From the NCBI RefSeq assembly GCF_004331385.1, contig NZ_SJON01000002.1, forward strand, positions 248,001-312,000: a DNA stretch of 64,000 bases, written 5' to 3'. This DNA is from Enterobacter quasihormaechei (GTDB taxonomy: Bacteria; Pseudomonadota; Gammaproteobacteria; Enterobacterales; Enterobacteriaceae). The notes beneath the pieces were generated by a model. The model worked only from the letters and a program-made list of their open reading frames with translations. It was not told where the DNA came from and did no database searches. This document shows, piece by piece, positions 32,409-40,309 of the stretch (position 1 is the stretch's first letter; each line of letters opens with the position of its first letter). A program made the position numbers and the translations under genes.

Positions 32409-33179
32409 TCAGCTCAGGGCCAGCTCGCGGCAGGCGCGCACCGCGCTGAGTGCCGCCAGGGTGGAGGTTTTAGGGTTAGACGCCAGCGGCAGCCCGCTCA
32501 ACTCCAGATGGAATTCGCCAAACAGCCCTTCAACGTGCAGCGTGTGGGTGTTACGTTTCGTTGTCGGGTCAACCATCAGCTGCACGCGGGTTTCATCCAT
32601 CCCGACGCCGCCGAGCGCCACGGTCGCCGCCACGTTGGCGTTCGCCGGGAACAGGCGCGCCGCCTCGCGGGCGCTGCCTTCAAAAAAGACCTGCGCCTCT
32701 CTGACTGCGTTAAGATCGATAAGCTGCTCGGCGTAGCTGCCGCGCCAGCTGGCCGGGCTTTTGCGCGACTGATAGGTGACGCGCTCAAGCCCGCCCTCTT
32801 TCGCCGCCGCCAGCCCGTCGATGCCCGCCACCGCCCCGGAGAGCAGGGTCAGTTTTCCGCCCGCCGCGAGCAGGCGCTGCTCCAGCGCGCTGTCCGCCAG
32901 CGCGCCGGTGGAAATGACCGCCAGATGCCAGCCGCGACGGAGAATATCTTCACCGTACTGCGCCACCGCCTGCTGGCTGGCGCACTCCAGCACCAGATCG
33001 GGCGTTTCCGTGCAGTCCATCGGCGAGCCCAGCGCCACCGCCGTATCGCTAAACCGTTCCGCGATCGCCGCGTGGTGAGACTCGCGCGCGACGATCCAGC
33101 CGATCGTCACCCCGGCAGGCAGGCGTTCGATCACCGCCTGCGCCATCGCGCCGTAACCAATTAACATGACCTTTTTCAT
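32409..33179 (-). CDS. L-aspartate dehydrogenase-like protein (NadX family)
   Basis: A 256-residue protein with an N-terminal Rossmann motif (LIGYGAMAQAV) and the C-terminal domain of the DUF108 aspartate dehydrogenases: FPANANVAATVALGG and [15 protein letters not shown], with the conserved His in THTLHVEG. The family reversibly converts aspartate to iminoaspartate/oxaloacetate. Enterobacteria normally make iminoaspartate with NadB, so NAD synthesis is an unlikely role here. Its position inside an aromatic catabolic operon suggests handling of an amino or imino intermediate, or of a different substrate; this is inference. Confidence 0.85.
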   Translation of the reverse strand: MKKVMLIGYGAMAQAVIERLPAGVTIGWIVARESHHAAIAERFSDTAVALGSPMDCTETPDLVLECASQQAVAQYGEDILRRGWHLAVISTGALADSALEQRLLAAGGKLTLLSGAVAGIDGLAAAKEGGLERVTYQSRKSPASWRGSYAEQLIDLNAVREAQVFFEGSAREAARLFPANANVAATVALGGVGMDETRVQLMVDPTTKRNTHTLHVEGLFGEFHLELSGLPLASNPKTSTLAALSAVRACRELALS

Positions 33180-33188
33180 GATGCGTCC

Positions 33189-33983
33189 TTACAGATGGCG
33201 GCAGAAGCCGCCGGAAACGTCCAGCGCCGCGCCGGTGGTAAACGATGCCAGCGGCGAGGCGAGGAACAGCAGCGCCTGCGCGGGCTCCTGCGGCTTGCCG
33301 AGGCGCGCCATCGGAATGCCGCGCTTGCGCGCGATCTCCGCCGTCCACTCCGGCCAGCTCTGGCTTTTGTCCGCCCGGTTTTCGAAGCGGCGCTGCCACT
33401 GGCCGGACTCGACCATGCCGAGCAGTATGGAATTGACGCGAATCCCTTTGCCCACCAGCTCTTTCGAGAGCGTCAGCGTCATGTTCAGTAGCGCGGCGCG
33501 GGCTGCCGACGTGGCGATCATGTGCTCTTCCGGCTGAAGCGCCAGCAGGGAGTTCACGCAGGTGATGGAAGCGATGTCGGACCGTTCCAGCAGCGGCTGA
33601 AACGCCTGAACCGGGTTAATGACGCCAAACAGTTTGAGTTCGGCTTCGTGCAGCCACGCCTCGCGCGGCGTGTCATGGAAGTGCGCCACGTAGCCCTGAC
33701 CGGCGTTGTTGATCAGCATATCCGCCGCGCCAAAGCGCGCCTGCACCGCATCCGCGAAGGCCTGCACCTCGTCGGCGTTCAGCACGTCGCAGCGGTAAGA
33801 GAAAATCTCCCCGTCGGGATAGTCGTTTTGCAGCGTCGCATGGGCGCTGGCGAGCCGGTCCGGGTCGCGGCCACAGAAAGCCACTTTCGCCCCTTCGCCC
33901 AGCAGCAGGCGCAGCGTTTCAAAGCCAATGCCGGACGAACCGCCGGTAACGACCGCTACGCGGCCGTCAATGTGTGCATTCAT
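33189..33983 (-). CDS. atypical SDR-family protein lacking the Tyr-x3-Lys pair
   Basis: A 264-residue SDR-fold protein. Cofactor motif TGGSSGIG (14-21) and the NNAG motif are normal. At the usual YxxxK position the sequence reads TSAAR (within MIATSAARAALLN), so Thr and Arg replace the catalytic Tyr and Lys. The following RVNSILLGMVESGQW and the C-terminal VSGGF are well preserved, suggesting a functional but divergent subfamily rather than a decayed gene. Starts inside the end of the hydrolase gene (17-base overlap) with AAGAGG upstream of ATG 33983. Confidence 0.85.
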   Translation of the reverse strand: MNAHIDGRVAVVTGGSSGIGFETLRLLLGEGAKVAFCGRDPDRLASAHATLQNDYPDGEIFSYRCDVLNADEVQAFADAVQARFGAADMLINNAGQGYVAHFHDTPREAWLHEAELKLFGVINPVQAFQPLLERSDIASITCVNSLLALQPEEHMIATSAARAALLNMTLTLSKELVGKGIRVNSILLGMVESGQWQRRFENRADKSQSWPEWTAEIARKRGIPMARLGKPQEPAQALLFLASPLASFTTGAALDVSGGFCRHL

Positions 33984-34737
33984 CGCGCACCTCTTCGTTA
34001 ATGCGTAAAAGCTGTTGGTTAAAAAACGCGTCGTTATCGAGATAGCTCGCGTGTCCAGCCTGCGGAATGGCGGTAAACGGCATGCCGTAGCGCAGCGCCA
34101 GCCCCTGCACCAGCTCGGGCTGCGTTATCGCGTCCTGCTCGCCGCACCAGACTTCAAATTGACCGGCGTAACGCTTAAGCCAGCCGTGAACGTCGTCGTG
34201 CGCCAGCATCCACGCGGCGGCAAGGTAGCCTTCCGGTCGCAGCCCGCGCATGCCCGCCGCGACGGTGGCGATATCTTCCACCCGCGCGCCGGTGCGCAGC
34301 AGCGTCGCGGCGCGGGTCTGGGCGAGGATGTCGCCGCCGAGCGCCATCTGCTGCTCGCGATTACGCCAGACCTGCTCCCGCTGCGCCGGCGCGGCATTGC
34401 CATAGCCCTGCGCGGCGTCCGCCAGCACCAGATGAATGACGCGTTCAGGAAACTTTGCCGCAAAGGCGCTGGCCACCAGCGCGCCCAGGGAATGGCCCAC
34501 CAGCACCGCCTGCCAGACACCGGCGCGATCGAGCATCGCCGCCAGCGCGTCGGCGTAATCCCCCGCGTTCGCCCGCTCAACCGCCAGCATCGGGCTTTCA
34601 CCGTAACCGGGCATGTCCCACGCCAGCACGCGAAAACCGTTCAGCGCCATCTGCTTGTGCCAGGACGCAGCGCCAGAGCTGATCCCGTGCAGCAGCATCA
34701 GCGGAATGCCGCTTCCCTGTTCACGAAAACCCGTCAT
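33967..34737 (-). CDS. alpha/beta-fold hydrolase
   Basis: A 256-residue alpha/beta hydrolase. Oxyanion-hole segment LLHGISSGAASW (15-26), nucleophile elbow GHSLG (near 93), an acid residue in CGEQDAIT and the catalytic histidine in QAGHASYLD complete the triad. In meta-cleavage pathways such enzymes (MhpC, BphD type) split the ring-fission product; esterase or lactonase activity is equally possible. It lies between the cupin and atypical SDR genes of the operon. Confidence 0.88.
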   Translation of the reverse strand: MTGFREQGSGIPLMLLHGISSGAASWHKQMALNGFRVLAWDMPGYGESPMLAVERANAGDYADALAAMLDRAGVWQAVLVGHSLGALVASAFAAKFPERVIHLVLADAAQGYGNAAPAQREQVWRNREQQMALGGDILAQTRAATLLRTGARVEDIATVAAGMRGLRPEGYLAAAWMLAHDDVHGWLKRYAGQFEVWCGEQDAITQPELVQGLALRYGMPFTAIPQAGHASYLDNDAFFNQQLLRINEEVRDECTH

Positions 34738-34746
34738 GGCGCCCCC

Positions 34747-35277
34747 TTAGTTCCGCTTCACTTTTGAGAGCGGATGGTCGGAGGGGTAGGTCGGGATTTC
34801 CGGCTTATTTGTTCCCAGCATGACGCACATCAGCGCCTCTTCTTCCCCGTGGTTAAACAGGCCGCGATAGATACCCGGCGGGACGGAGATCAGGTCACGC
34901 TCGCGCAGCACGGTTTCGGTGTAGTTGTCGCCGTCCTGGATCATCAGCGTGATCTGCCCTTTGAGCATGAAGAACACCTCCTCCACGTCATCGTGCAGGT
35001 GCAGCGGCCCTTCGCACTTCGACGGCAGCACCATGGTGGAGAAGGTAAAATGGTCCGCCTGCACGGTATTGGTGTCGTTCGCCACGCCGGTTGCGCCGGT
35101 GCCGATGTAGCGCATCTGCGCCCGGCGGTATTTCGGGTCAAAATCGGCCTGGAACTTCAGCGCGTTCCAGTCGTATTTACGGCCTTCGAAGCGCGCGATG
35201 CGCGACTCGACCCACTCTTCCATCGTCAGGTGGTCAGGTTTGATGCCTGTTTTATTGGTTACGGTTGAATCAGTCAT
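34747..35277 (-). CDS. cupin-domain protein
   Basis: A 176-residue single-cupin protein. The first cupin motif reads PLHLHDDVEEVFFMLKG, with two His and one Glu as likely metal ligands; the second motif lies around VPPGIYRGLFNHGEEE. Could be a small metal-dependent dioxygenase, isomerase or binding protein acting on a pathway intermediate; nothing in the sequence decides. Ten bases follow the MFS gene and nine precede the hydrolase. Confidence 0.85.
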   Translation of the reverse strand: MTDSTVTNKTGIKPDHLTMEEWVESRIARFEGRKYDWNALKFQADFDPKYRRAQMRYIGTGATGVANDTNTVQADHFTFSTMVLPSKCEGPLHLHDDVEEVFFMLKGQITLMIQDGDNYTETVLRERDLISVPPGIYRGLFNHGEEEALMCVMLGTNKPEIPTYPSDHPLSKVKRN

Positions 35278-35287
35278 GACACTCTCC

Positions 35288-36544
35288 TCAGTAACGTCTC
35301 AGCAGCGGCAGTAACAGGACGCAGCCCACCGCCGCCATCACCGCCAGAAAAATCAGCCCGGAATCCATGCTGTGGGTGAAGGCGATAAGCGCGCCCATCA
35401 CCGCCGGCGACAGCGCGCCCGCAAAGTTTCCCAGCCCGTTGAAGATGCCGCCCGCCGTGGCGCTCACCCGGGGATGGGTGGCCTTCGCCAGCAGGGCGAA
35501 AATGTTGGGGGCGCCGGTGCCCCACATAAAGGTGCTGAAGCTCATCGCCGCGATGATGGCAAGCGGGGTATCAAGGTGCATCACCGCCGTCAGCCCGACG
35601 GCCGCCCCCGCCATCGAGATAAAGCAGGCCGCCGCGCGCTTATCGACCCGGTCAGAGAGCCACGCGCCAATCACCTCTCCCGCCAGCATGGCGATGAACG
35701 GCATCGACGACAGCCAGCCCGCGTGCTCCAGGTGGATGCCTTTGCCCTTGATTAAGTAGCCAGGCAGCCAGCCATTGATGCCCCACAGGTAGGTCAGGAA
35801 CGCGATGTTAAAGATGCAGATGATCCAGAAGTGCGGGCTGACAAACAGCTCGCGCCGCGCCGCGCGCCGCTCGTCCTGAGACGCCTGCGAGGTGCCGGGT
35901 TTTGCTTCCAGACGGATCCCGCGCAGGCCGATGCGCACAAAAATAAGCACCGGCACGGTCAGCATTGCCATGACAAAGAAGGTACTCTGCCAGCCGAAGG
36001 TGTTCAGCAGCCAGAGGGAGAGCGGGAAGCCAATCGCCGCGCCGACCGGCGTGCCCAGCAGCCACAGCATGGTGGCGCGCGCCTGTAAATGCTGCGGGAA
36101 GTTGTGGCGCACGATGGCGAAAGCCAGCGGGAACAGCGGCCCTTCCGCCACGCCCAGCAGGATGCGCAGGACGATCATCAGCGTGTAGTTATGGGTAAAG
36201 CCCATCGCCACCATCAGCACGCACCAGATCGCCATCATCCCGGTGAGCAGGCGCAGCGGCGCGATTTTGTCGCCTAAACCGCTCAAAAATACCGACGAAA
36301 AGCCGTAGCTCAGCAGGAAGGCGCTCATCAGAATGCCGAGGCGCGTGGTGTCAAAATCGATGCCCATCGCCTGCTGGAAATGGGTGTCGGAAAAGAGCGC
36401 CGCGATGCTGATTTTGTCGAAAAACGCCAGCAGCACACAGGCCAGCAGCGACAGCGGGATGGCCCAGCGCACCGCTTTTTCAGGCGTGCGGGTTCCCTCA
36501 CCGCTCGCCTCGACGGGCGCGGTGTTGGTCTCTAATGTGGTCAT
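35288..36544 (-). CDS. MFS transporter, anion:cation symporter type
   Basis: A 418-residue, 12-helix major facilitator. It begins with a polar N-terminus of about 25 residues, followed by helix one (WAIPLSLLACVLLAFFDKIS), and resembles the ACS branch that imports aromatic and sugar acids. The loop between helices 2 and 3 (SGLGDKIAPLRLLTG) is in the usual place. Embedded in the catabolic operon, it probably imports the substrate or a related acid; a second MFS gene of similar type is divergent at 42386. Confidence 0.88.
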   Translation of the reverse strand: MTTLETNTAPVEASGEGTRTPEKAVRWAIPLSLLACVLLAFFDKISIAALFSDTHFQQAMGIDFDTTRLGILMSAFLLSYGFSSVFLSGLGDKIAPLRLLTGMMAIWCVLMVAMGFTHNYTLMIVLRILLGVAEGPLFPLAFAIVRHNFPQHLQARATMLWLLGTPVGAAIGFPLSLWLLNTFGWQSTFFVMAMLTVPVLIFVRIGLRGIRLEAKPGTSQASQDERRAARRELFVSPHFWIICIFNIAFLTYLWGINGWLPGYLIKGKGIHLEHAGWLSSMPFIAMLAGEVIGAWLSDRVDKRAAACFISMAGAAVGLTAVMHLDTPLAIIAAMSFSTFMWGTGAPNIFALLAKATHPRVSATAGGIFNGLGNFAGALSPAVMGALIAFTHSMDSGLIFLAVMAAVGCVLLLPLLRRY

Positions 36545-36569
36545 GTCTCCCCCTACGGGTGCGGGTTAG

Positions 36570-37757
36570 CTATCGCAGTGACATCAGTGAAAAAGTCGGG
36601 TCGGCGAGCGGTACGTCCGACAGGTCCCGCCCCGCCGCCATCCAGCGCTTCGCCAGCTTGACGGTGCGCGCATCGTTGAACGCCACCAGCTGCGTTAGCC
36701 GACCGTTGTCGTCCAGCGAGAAGTACAGCGCCTCTTCACGCACTATCGTTCGGCTGCCCGGCTGCGGAATGCCGAGGATCTGAATATTGTGCTGGTATTG
36801 ATCCGACCACAGCCACGGCGCGTCGTCGTAGCCTGGCGCATCGGGGTTAAGCATGGCTTTCGCCGTCGCCACCGCCTGATTCTGCGCGAAGGCCCAGGAC
36901 TGGATGCACAGGCCGTAGTGATGGTGCTGTGCCACGTCGCCTGCGGCAAAGATGAACGGATCGGACGTGCGCCCCTGGGCGTCCACCACGATCCCCCGCT
37001 CGGTGCGAAGTCCCGCATCGCGCGCCAGCTCCAGATTGAGATCGACGCCGATCCCCACCACTACCGCATCAAAGGTTTCACGCTGGCCGTCGCAGTGGAT
37101 GACCGGCAGGCCGTTATCGTCCTCCAGCTCCAGCGCGCCGCAGCCGGTACGGATCTCCACCCCCTGCTCACGGTGGATAGCCTCTAAGCGCTGCGACACC
37201 TCGCCGCTCACCGAGCGCATGCACAGCGCGGGCTGCTGCTCAAACAGCGTGACCGCCACGCCGCTTTTGCGCGCGGAAGCGGCAATCTCCAGGCCGATCC
37301 AGCCGCCGCCAACAATCGCCAGTTTTTTACTTTCTGCCAGACGCGCTTTCAGGCGCTGCGCGTCCTGCCAGTGGCGCAGGGTGTAGACCTGCGGGTGCGC
37401 CGCCCACGCCTGCGAAGGCAGGCGCGCCCGCCCGCCGGTGGCCATTAAAAGGATGTTGTAACTAAGGCGTTCGCCGTTGCTCAAACGCACGGATTTCGCT
37501 TCACGATCGACTGATTCAGCACGCAGCGGGCGGTACCAGGTCAGGTTCAGCGCCTGCTGTGCTTCTTCGCTAAACAGCCGCGGGAGCGCTGCGTCCGGCT
37601 CCAGCAGAGACGCTTTCGACAGCGGCGGACGTTCGTAGAAATCCCACTCCTCTTCCGCCACCACGCAGATCTCGCCGTCGAAGCCCTCGTCGCGCAAGGT
37701 TTTCGCCGCCCATCCGCCCGCCTGACCGCCGCCGATAATGACAATGCGCGACGTCAT
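36570..37757 (-). CDS. FAD-dependent ferredoxin reductase of a ring-hydroxylating oxygenase
   Basis: A 395-residue NAD(P)H:ferredoxin reductase resembling HcaD/BphA4. FAD motif IIGGGQAGGWAA (6-17), NAD motif IVGGGWIGLEIA (near 148-159) and the C-terminal FAD motif FAAGDVAQHHH (near 268) are present. It should pass electrons from NADH to the Rieske ferredoxin encoded at the operon's 5' end. Overlaps the preceding VOC gene by four bases. Confidence 0.92.
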   Translation of the reverse strand: MTSRIVIIGGGQAGGWAAKTLRDEGFDGEICVVAEEEWDFYERPPLSKASLLEPDAALPRLFSEEAQQALNLTWYRPLRAESVDREAKSVRLSNGERLSYNILLMATGGRARLPSQAWAAHPQVYTLRHWQDAQRLKARLAESKKLAIVGGGWIGLEIAASARKSGVAVTLFEQQPALCMRSVSGEVSQRLEAIHREQGVEIRTGCGALELEDDNGLPVIHCDGQRETFDAVVVGIGVDLNLELARDAGLRTERGIVVDAQGRTSDPFIFAAGDVAQHHHYGLCIQSWAFAQNQAVATAKAMLNPDAPGYDDAPWLWSDQYQHNIQILGIPQPGSRTIVREEALYFSLDDNGRLTQLVAFNDARTVKLAKRWMAAGRDLSDVPLADPTFSLMSLR

Positions 37758-38680
37758 ACCGCCTCCGGCTTTTTCTGCTGGCGGCGCGTGTCGTGGTCAA
37801 TCCCGCCTTCTACCGCCCATTCGGTAAAGGAGACCAGGGAGTGCTCCAGCTCGCGCGGCTGCCAGTTTTCCGTCAGATAGTCGTCGTTGGTGTAATACTC
37901 AAACGCGCCGCCGGTCGGGCTATTGACGTACCAGAAGTACGCCGACGACACCGGATGGCGGCCCGGCCCGATAAAGGTGCTCCATTCATTTTTATTCATC
38001 GCGATACCGCCGCCGATCACCTCGTGGATGTCGCGCACGGTGAAGGCCACGTGGTTGAGGCCGCGCTTGCGGTTCGGCAGTTGCAGCAGGAACAGGTTGT
38101 GATGTCCGCCGCGCACCCCGCAGCGCAGGAACACGGCGCGGTTGATGTAGCGGTCCGAAACCTGGAAGCCGAGCACCTCGCGGTAGAATTTTTCCACCGC
38201 CGCCAGCTCCTCCACGAAGAACACCACGTGCCCGACGTTGATCGGCTGCGCGCGATCGTAAACCGGACTGGGCGTGTCGATACGGCGGGCATCGCCCCAC
38301 TGGTTGATCGGCTCAACGTTCAGCTCCACGTCGGTCTGCTGGCTGACCTGCACACGCAGGGTCATGCCGTTCGGATCGAGGCATTCCAGCGCGTCGCCCA
38401 CTTCGCGAAAGCCGGGCTGCTGCGCAAGCTTCGGGCGCAGCGCGTCGAGATCGGACTGTGCGGCCACCGCCCAGGTCATGCGGCGCAGGGTGTTGCCCGC
38501 TTCAAACGCCGGCGGCAGGTCGGGGCTGTCGATGGGGTTCAGCTCCACGCGCGCGCCGCTCAGGGTGGTAAAACGCTGGCCGCTGGCATCGCCCGTCAGG
38601 CCAAAATCACGCATAAATTTGGCGCAGTGCGTCAGGTCTTCCACGCCAAATTCCAGCTTTTCAATTCCGGTTACACTCAT
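37754..38680 (-). CDS. type I extradiol ring-cleavage dioxygenase (VOC superfamily)
   Basis: A 308-residue two-domain VOC protein. The Fe(II) ligands expected of type I extradiol dioxygenases fit H151 (NVGHVVFF), H210 (LNHVAFTV) and E261 (GGAFEYYTND), close to the spacing in BphC. The N-terminal VOC module (1-115) lacks ligands, as usual. It should cleave a catechol-type ring next to the diol. A 78-base gap with a perfect palindrome separates it from the iclR-type gene. Iron-dependent isomerases of the same fold are the alternative. Confidence 0.85.
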   Translation of the reverse strand: MSVTGIEKLEFGVEDLTHCAKFMRDFGLTGDASGQRFTTLSGARVELNPIDSPDLPPAFEAGNTLRRMTWAVAAQSDLDALRPKLAQQPGFREVGDALECLDPNGMTLRVQVSQQTDVELNVEPINQWGDARRIDTPSPVYDRAQPINVGHVVFFVEELAAVEKFYREVLGFQVSDRYINRAVFLRCGVRGGHHNLFLLQLPNRKRGLNHVAFTVRDIHEVIGGGIAMNKNEWSTFIGPGRHPVSSAYFWYVNSPTGGAFEYYTNDDYLTENWQPRELEHSLVSFTEWAVEGGIDHDTRRQQKKPEAV

Positions 38681-38698
38681 CGTTCATTGCCTCATCTG

Positions 38699-38711
38699 GC
38701 CCAAATTGGGC
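38699..38711. promoter_or_regulatory. palindrome in the iclR-VOC gap
   Basis: GCCCAA-A-TTGGGC is a perfect inverted repeat in the only sizeable gap (78 bases) within the catabolic operon, 19 bases upstream of the VOC gene start. It could be a regulator site or a processing hairpin; neither is shown. Confidence 0.4.
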
Positions 38712-38758
38712 GTAGAACATGCCCGACGCAGTCAAGCGCCTGACGTTAACTCACTGAT

Positions 38759-39547
38759 TTAGCTGGCCTGTGACAAATACCCTAAGAAGCCAGAAATTTT
38801 ATCCGCCGCGAGGCGAACCTCGTTTTGCAGCCGCTCGCGGTCGGTCTGCGGGATCTCCTCCGACGGCACCAGAATGCTGACCACCGCCGCCACGCGTCCG
38901 CTTCGGTCATACACCGGGTAGACGATGGAGGAGATGCCGTGGCGGAAGAAGGATTCGCCGATGACAAACCCGCGGGCTTTGTCCTGCTGCACCATCTGCC
39001 ACAGGGCCTCGCGGTCGTGAAGCTGCCCCGGCGCGTTGCCCGGCAGGCGCTCGTGCGGGAACAACTGTTCGAAATCGGCGCGGGAAATATCGGTCAGCAG
39101 CATGCGGCCCAGCGAGGTGCAGTGCACCGGCAGGCGGGTGCCAATGCTGACCTGGTTGATGCGCGACCCGGCGGCGCTGACGCGGGCGATGTAGATAATG
39201 TCGCGCCCGTCGCGGATCGCCAGATGGCTGCTGCACTGGCTCACGTCGCGCAGCTGTTCGATCACCGGCTGGCCGACCTGCGCCACGTCCAGCGAGGCGA
39301 TGTACTCAAAGCCGAGACGCAGCACGTTCATGCCCAGCGAAAAGGTATTGGTGCGCGCGTTCCGCTCCAGAAAGCCCATGTATTCCAGCGTCTGCACCAC
39401 GCGATAGGCGGTCGCCTTCGGCATATCCACCAGCCGGTGCAGCTCGGCAAAGGTCAGATCGCGATGCTGCTCGCCAAAGGCCAACAGCAGCTGTAAACCG
39501 CGCTCCAGCCCCGGCACCAGATACTTCACTTCCTGATCGTTTGCCAT
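38759..39547 (-). CDS. IclR-family transcriptional regulator
   Basis: A 262-residue regulator with an N-terminal winged helix (LTFAELHRLVDMPKATAYRVVQTLEYMGFL, about 35-63, described here in parts: LTFAELHRLVDMPKATAY then RVVQTLEYM) and a C-terminal ligand-binding IclR domain. Such proteins often sense aromatic acids. It is encoded inside the operon, so it is likely autoregulated, and the three GTTTCA-N4-TGAAAC palindromes between the operon and the divergent MFS gene are candidate binding sites. Confidence 0.92.
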   Translation of the reverse strand: MANDQEVKYLVPGLERGLQLLLAFGEQHRDLTFAELHRLVDMPKATAYRVVQTLEYMGFLERNARTNTFSLGMNVLRLGFEYIASLDVAQVGQPVIEQLRDVSQCSSHLAIRDGRDIIYIARVSAAGSRINQVSIGTRLPVHCTSLGRMLLTDISRADFEQLFPHERLPGNAPGQLHDREALWQMVQQDKARGFVIGESFFRHGISSIVYPVYDRSGRVAAVVSILVPSEEIPQTDRERLQNEVRLAADKISGFLGYLSQAS

Positions 39548-39559
39548 AATCGCTACACC

Positions 39560-40309
39560 TTAGTTAAAAACAAAACCGCCGTTGACCGGGATCAGCTGCC
39601 CGGTGATAAATCGCGACAGATCGCTTAACAGCCAGACCACGCTGCCGGTGACGTCTTCCGGCTGCTGCGCGCCGGTTAACGCGCGGCCATTCTCGTAAAG
39701 CTGATGGCGCTCGGCCGGAACATATTCGGTTGCCTCGACGCGGGTTAACCCCGGCGCGATGGAATTAATGCGGATACGCTTTTCACCCAGTTCGCGCGCC
39801 ATCGAGCGGGTCATGGCTATCACCGCCCCCTTGCTGGCGACGTAGGCCATCAGGCGCGGCGCGCCCCACAGCGCGGTATCGGACGCAACGTTCACGATGC
39901 CCGCGCCCTCGCGCAGCAGCGGCACCGCGGCGCGCGTCACCAGCCAGGTGCCTTTGACGTTAACGCTCATCACCCGATCCCAGAGATCCGGATCGTAATC
40001 GAGCATATTTTTGCCGCCGACGCCCGTCGCCATCGCCGCGTTGTTCACCAGGCCATCAATCTGACCCTGCTCGCCAATCGCGCTGAACACCTGCTCAATG
40101 GACTGCGGATCGGCCAGATCGATAACGTGCGGTTCGATCGCATAGCCCTGCTCGCTCAGGGCGTGGGCGCTCTCGGCCAGCTCGCCCTTGAGGATGTCGC
40201 ACATCACCACCGCCGCGCCCTGCTCCGCACAGGCTTTGGCAAAGTGAAAGCCCAGCCCGCGCGCGGCGCCGGTTATGACGATGCGCTTGCCGCTCAGCAG
40301 CCCGTTCAT
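39560..40309 (-). CDS. SDR-family dehydrogenase, probable dihydrodiol dehydrogenase
   Basis: A 249-residue classical SDR with TGAARGLG (13-20), NNAA (near 90), catalytic serine in NVASDTALWG and the YVASK pair (near 155). Lying directly after the Rieske oxygenase gene (one-base overlap of stop and start), it is the natural candidate to oxidise the cis-dihydrodiol to a catechol. Unlike the second SDR of the operon its active site is intact. The assignment to a diol substrate is from context. Confidence 0.88.
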   Translation of the reverse strand: MNGLLSGKRIVITGAARGLGFHFAKACAEQGAAVVMCDILKGELAESAHALSEQGYAIEPHVIDLADPQSIEQVFSAIGEQGQIDGLVNNAAMATGVGGKNMLDYDPDLWDRVMSVNVKGTWLVTRAAVPLLREGAGIVNVASDTALWGAPRLMAYVASKGAVIAMTRSMARELGEKRIRINSIAPGLTRVEATEYVPAERHQLYENGRALTGAQQPEDVTGSVVWLLSDLSRFITGQLIPVNGGFVFN

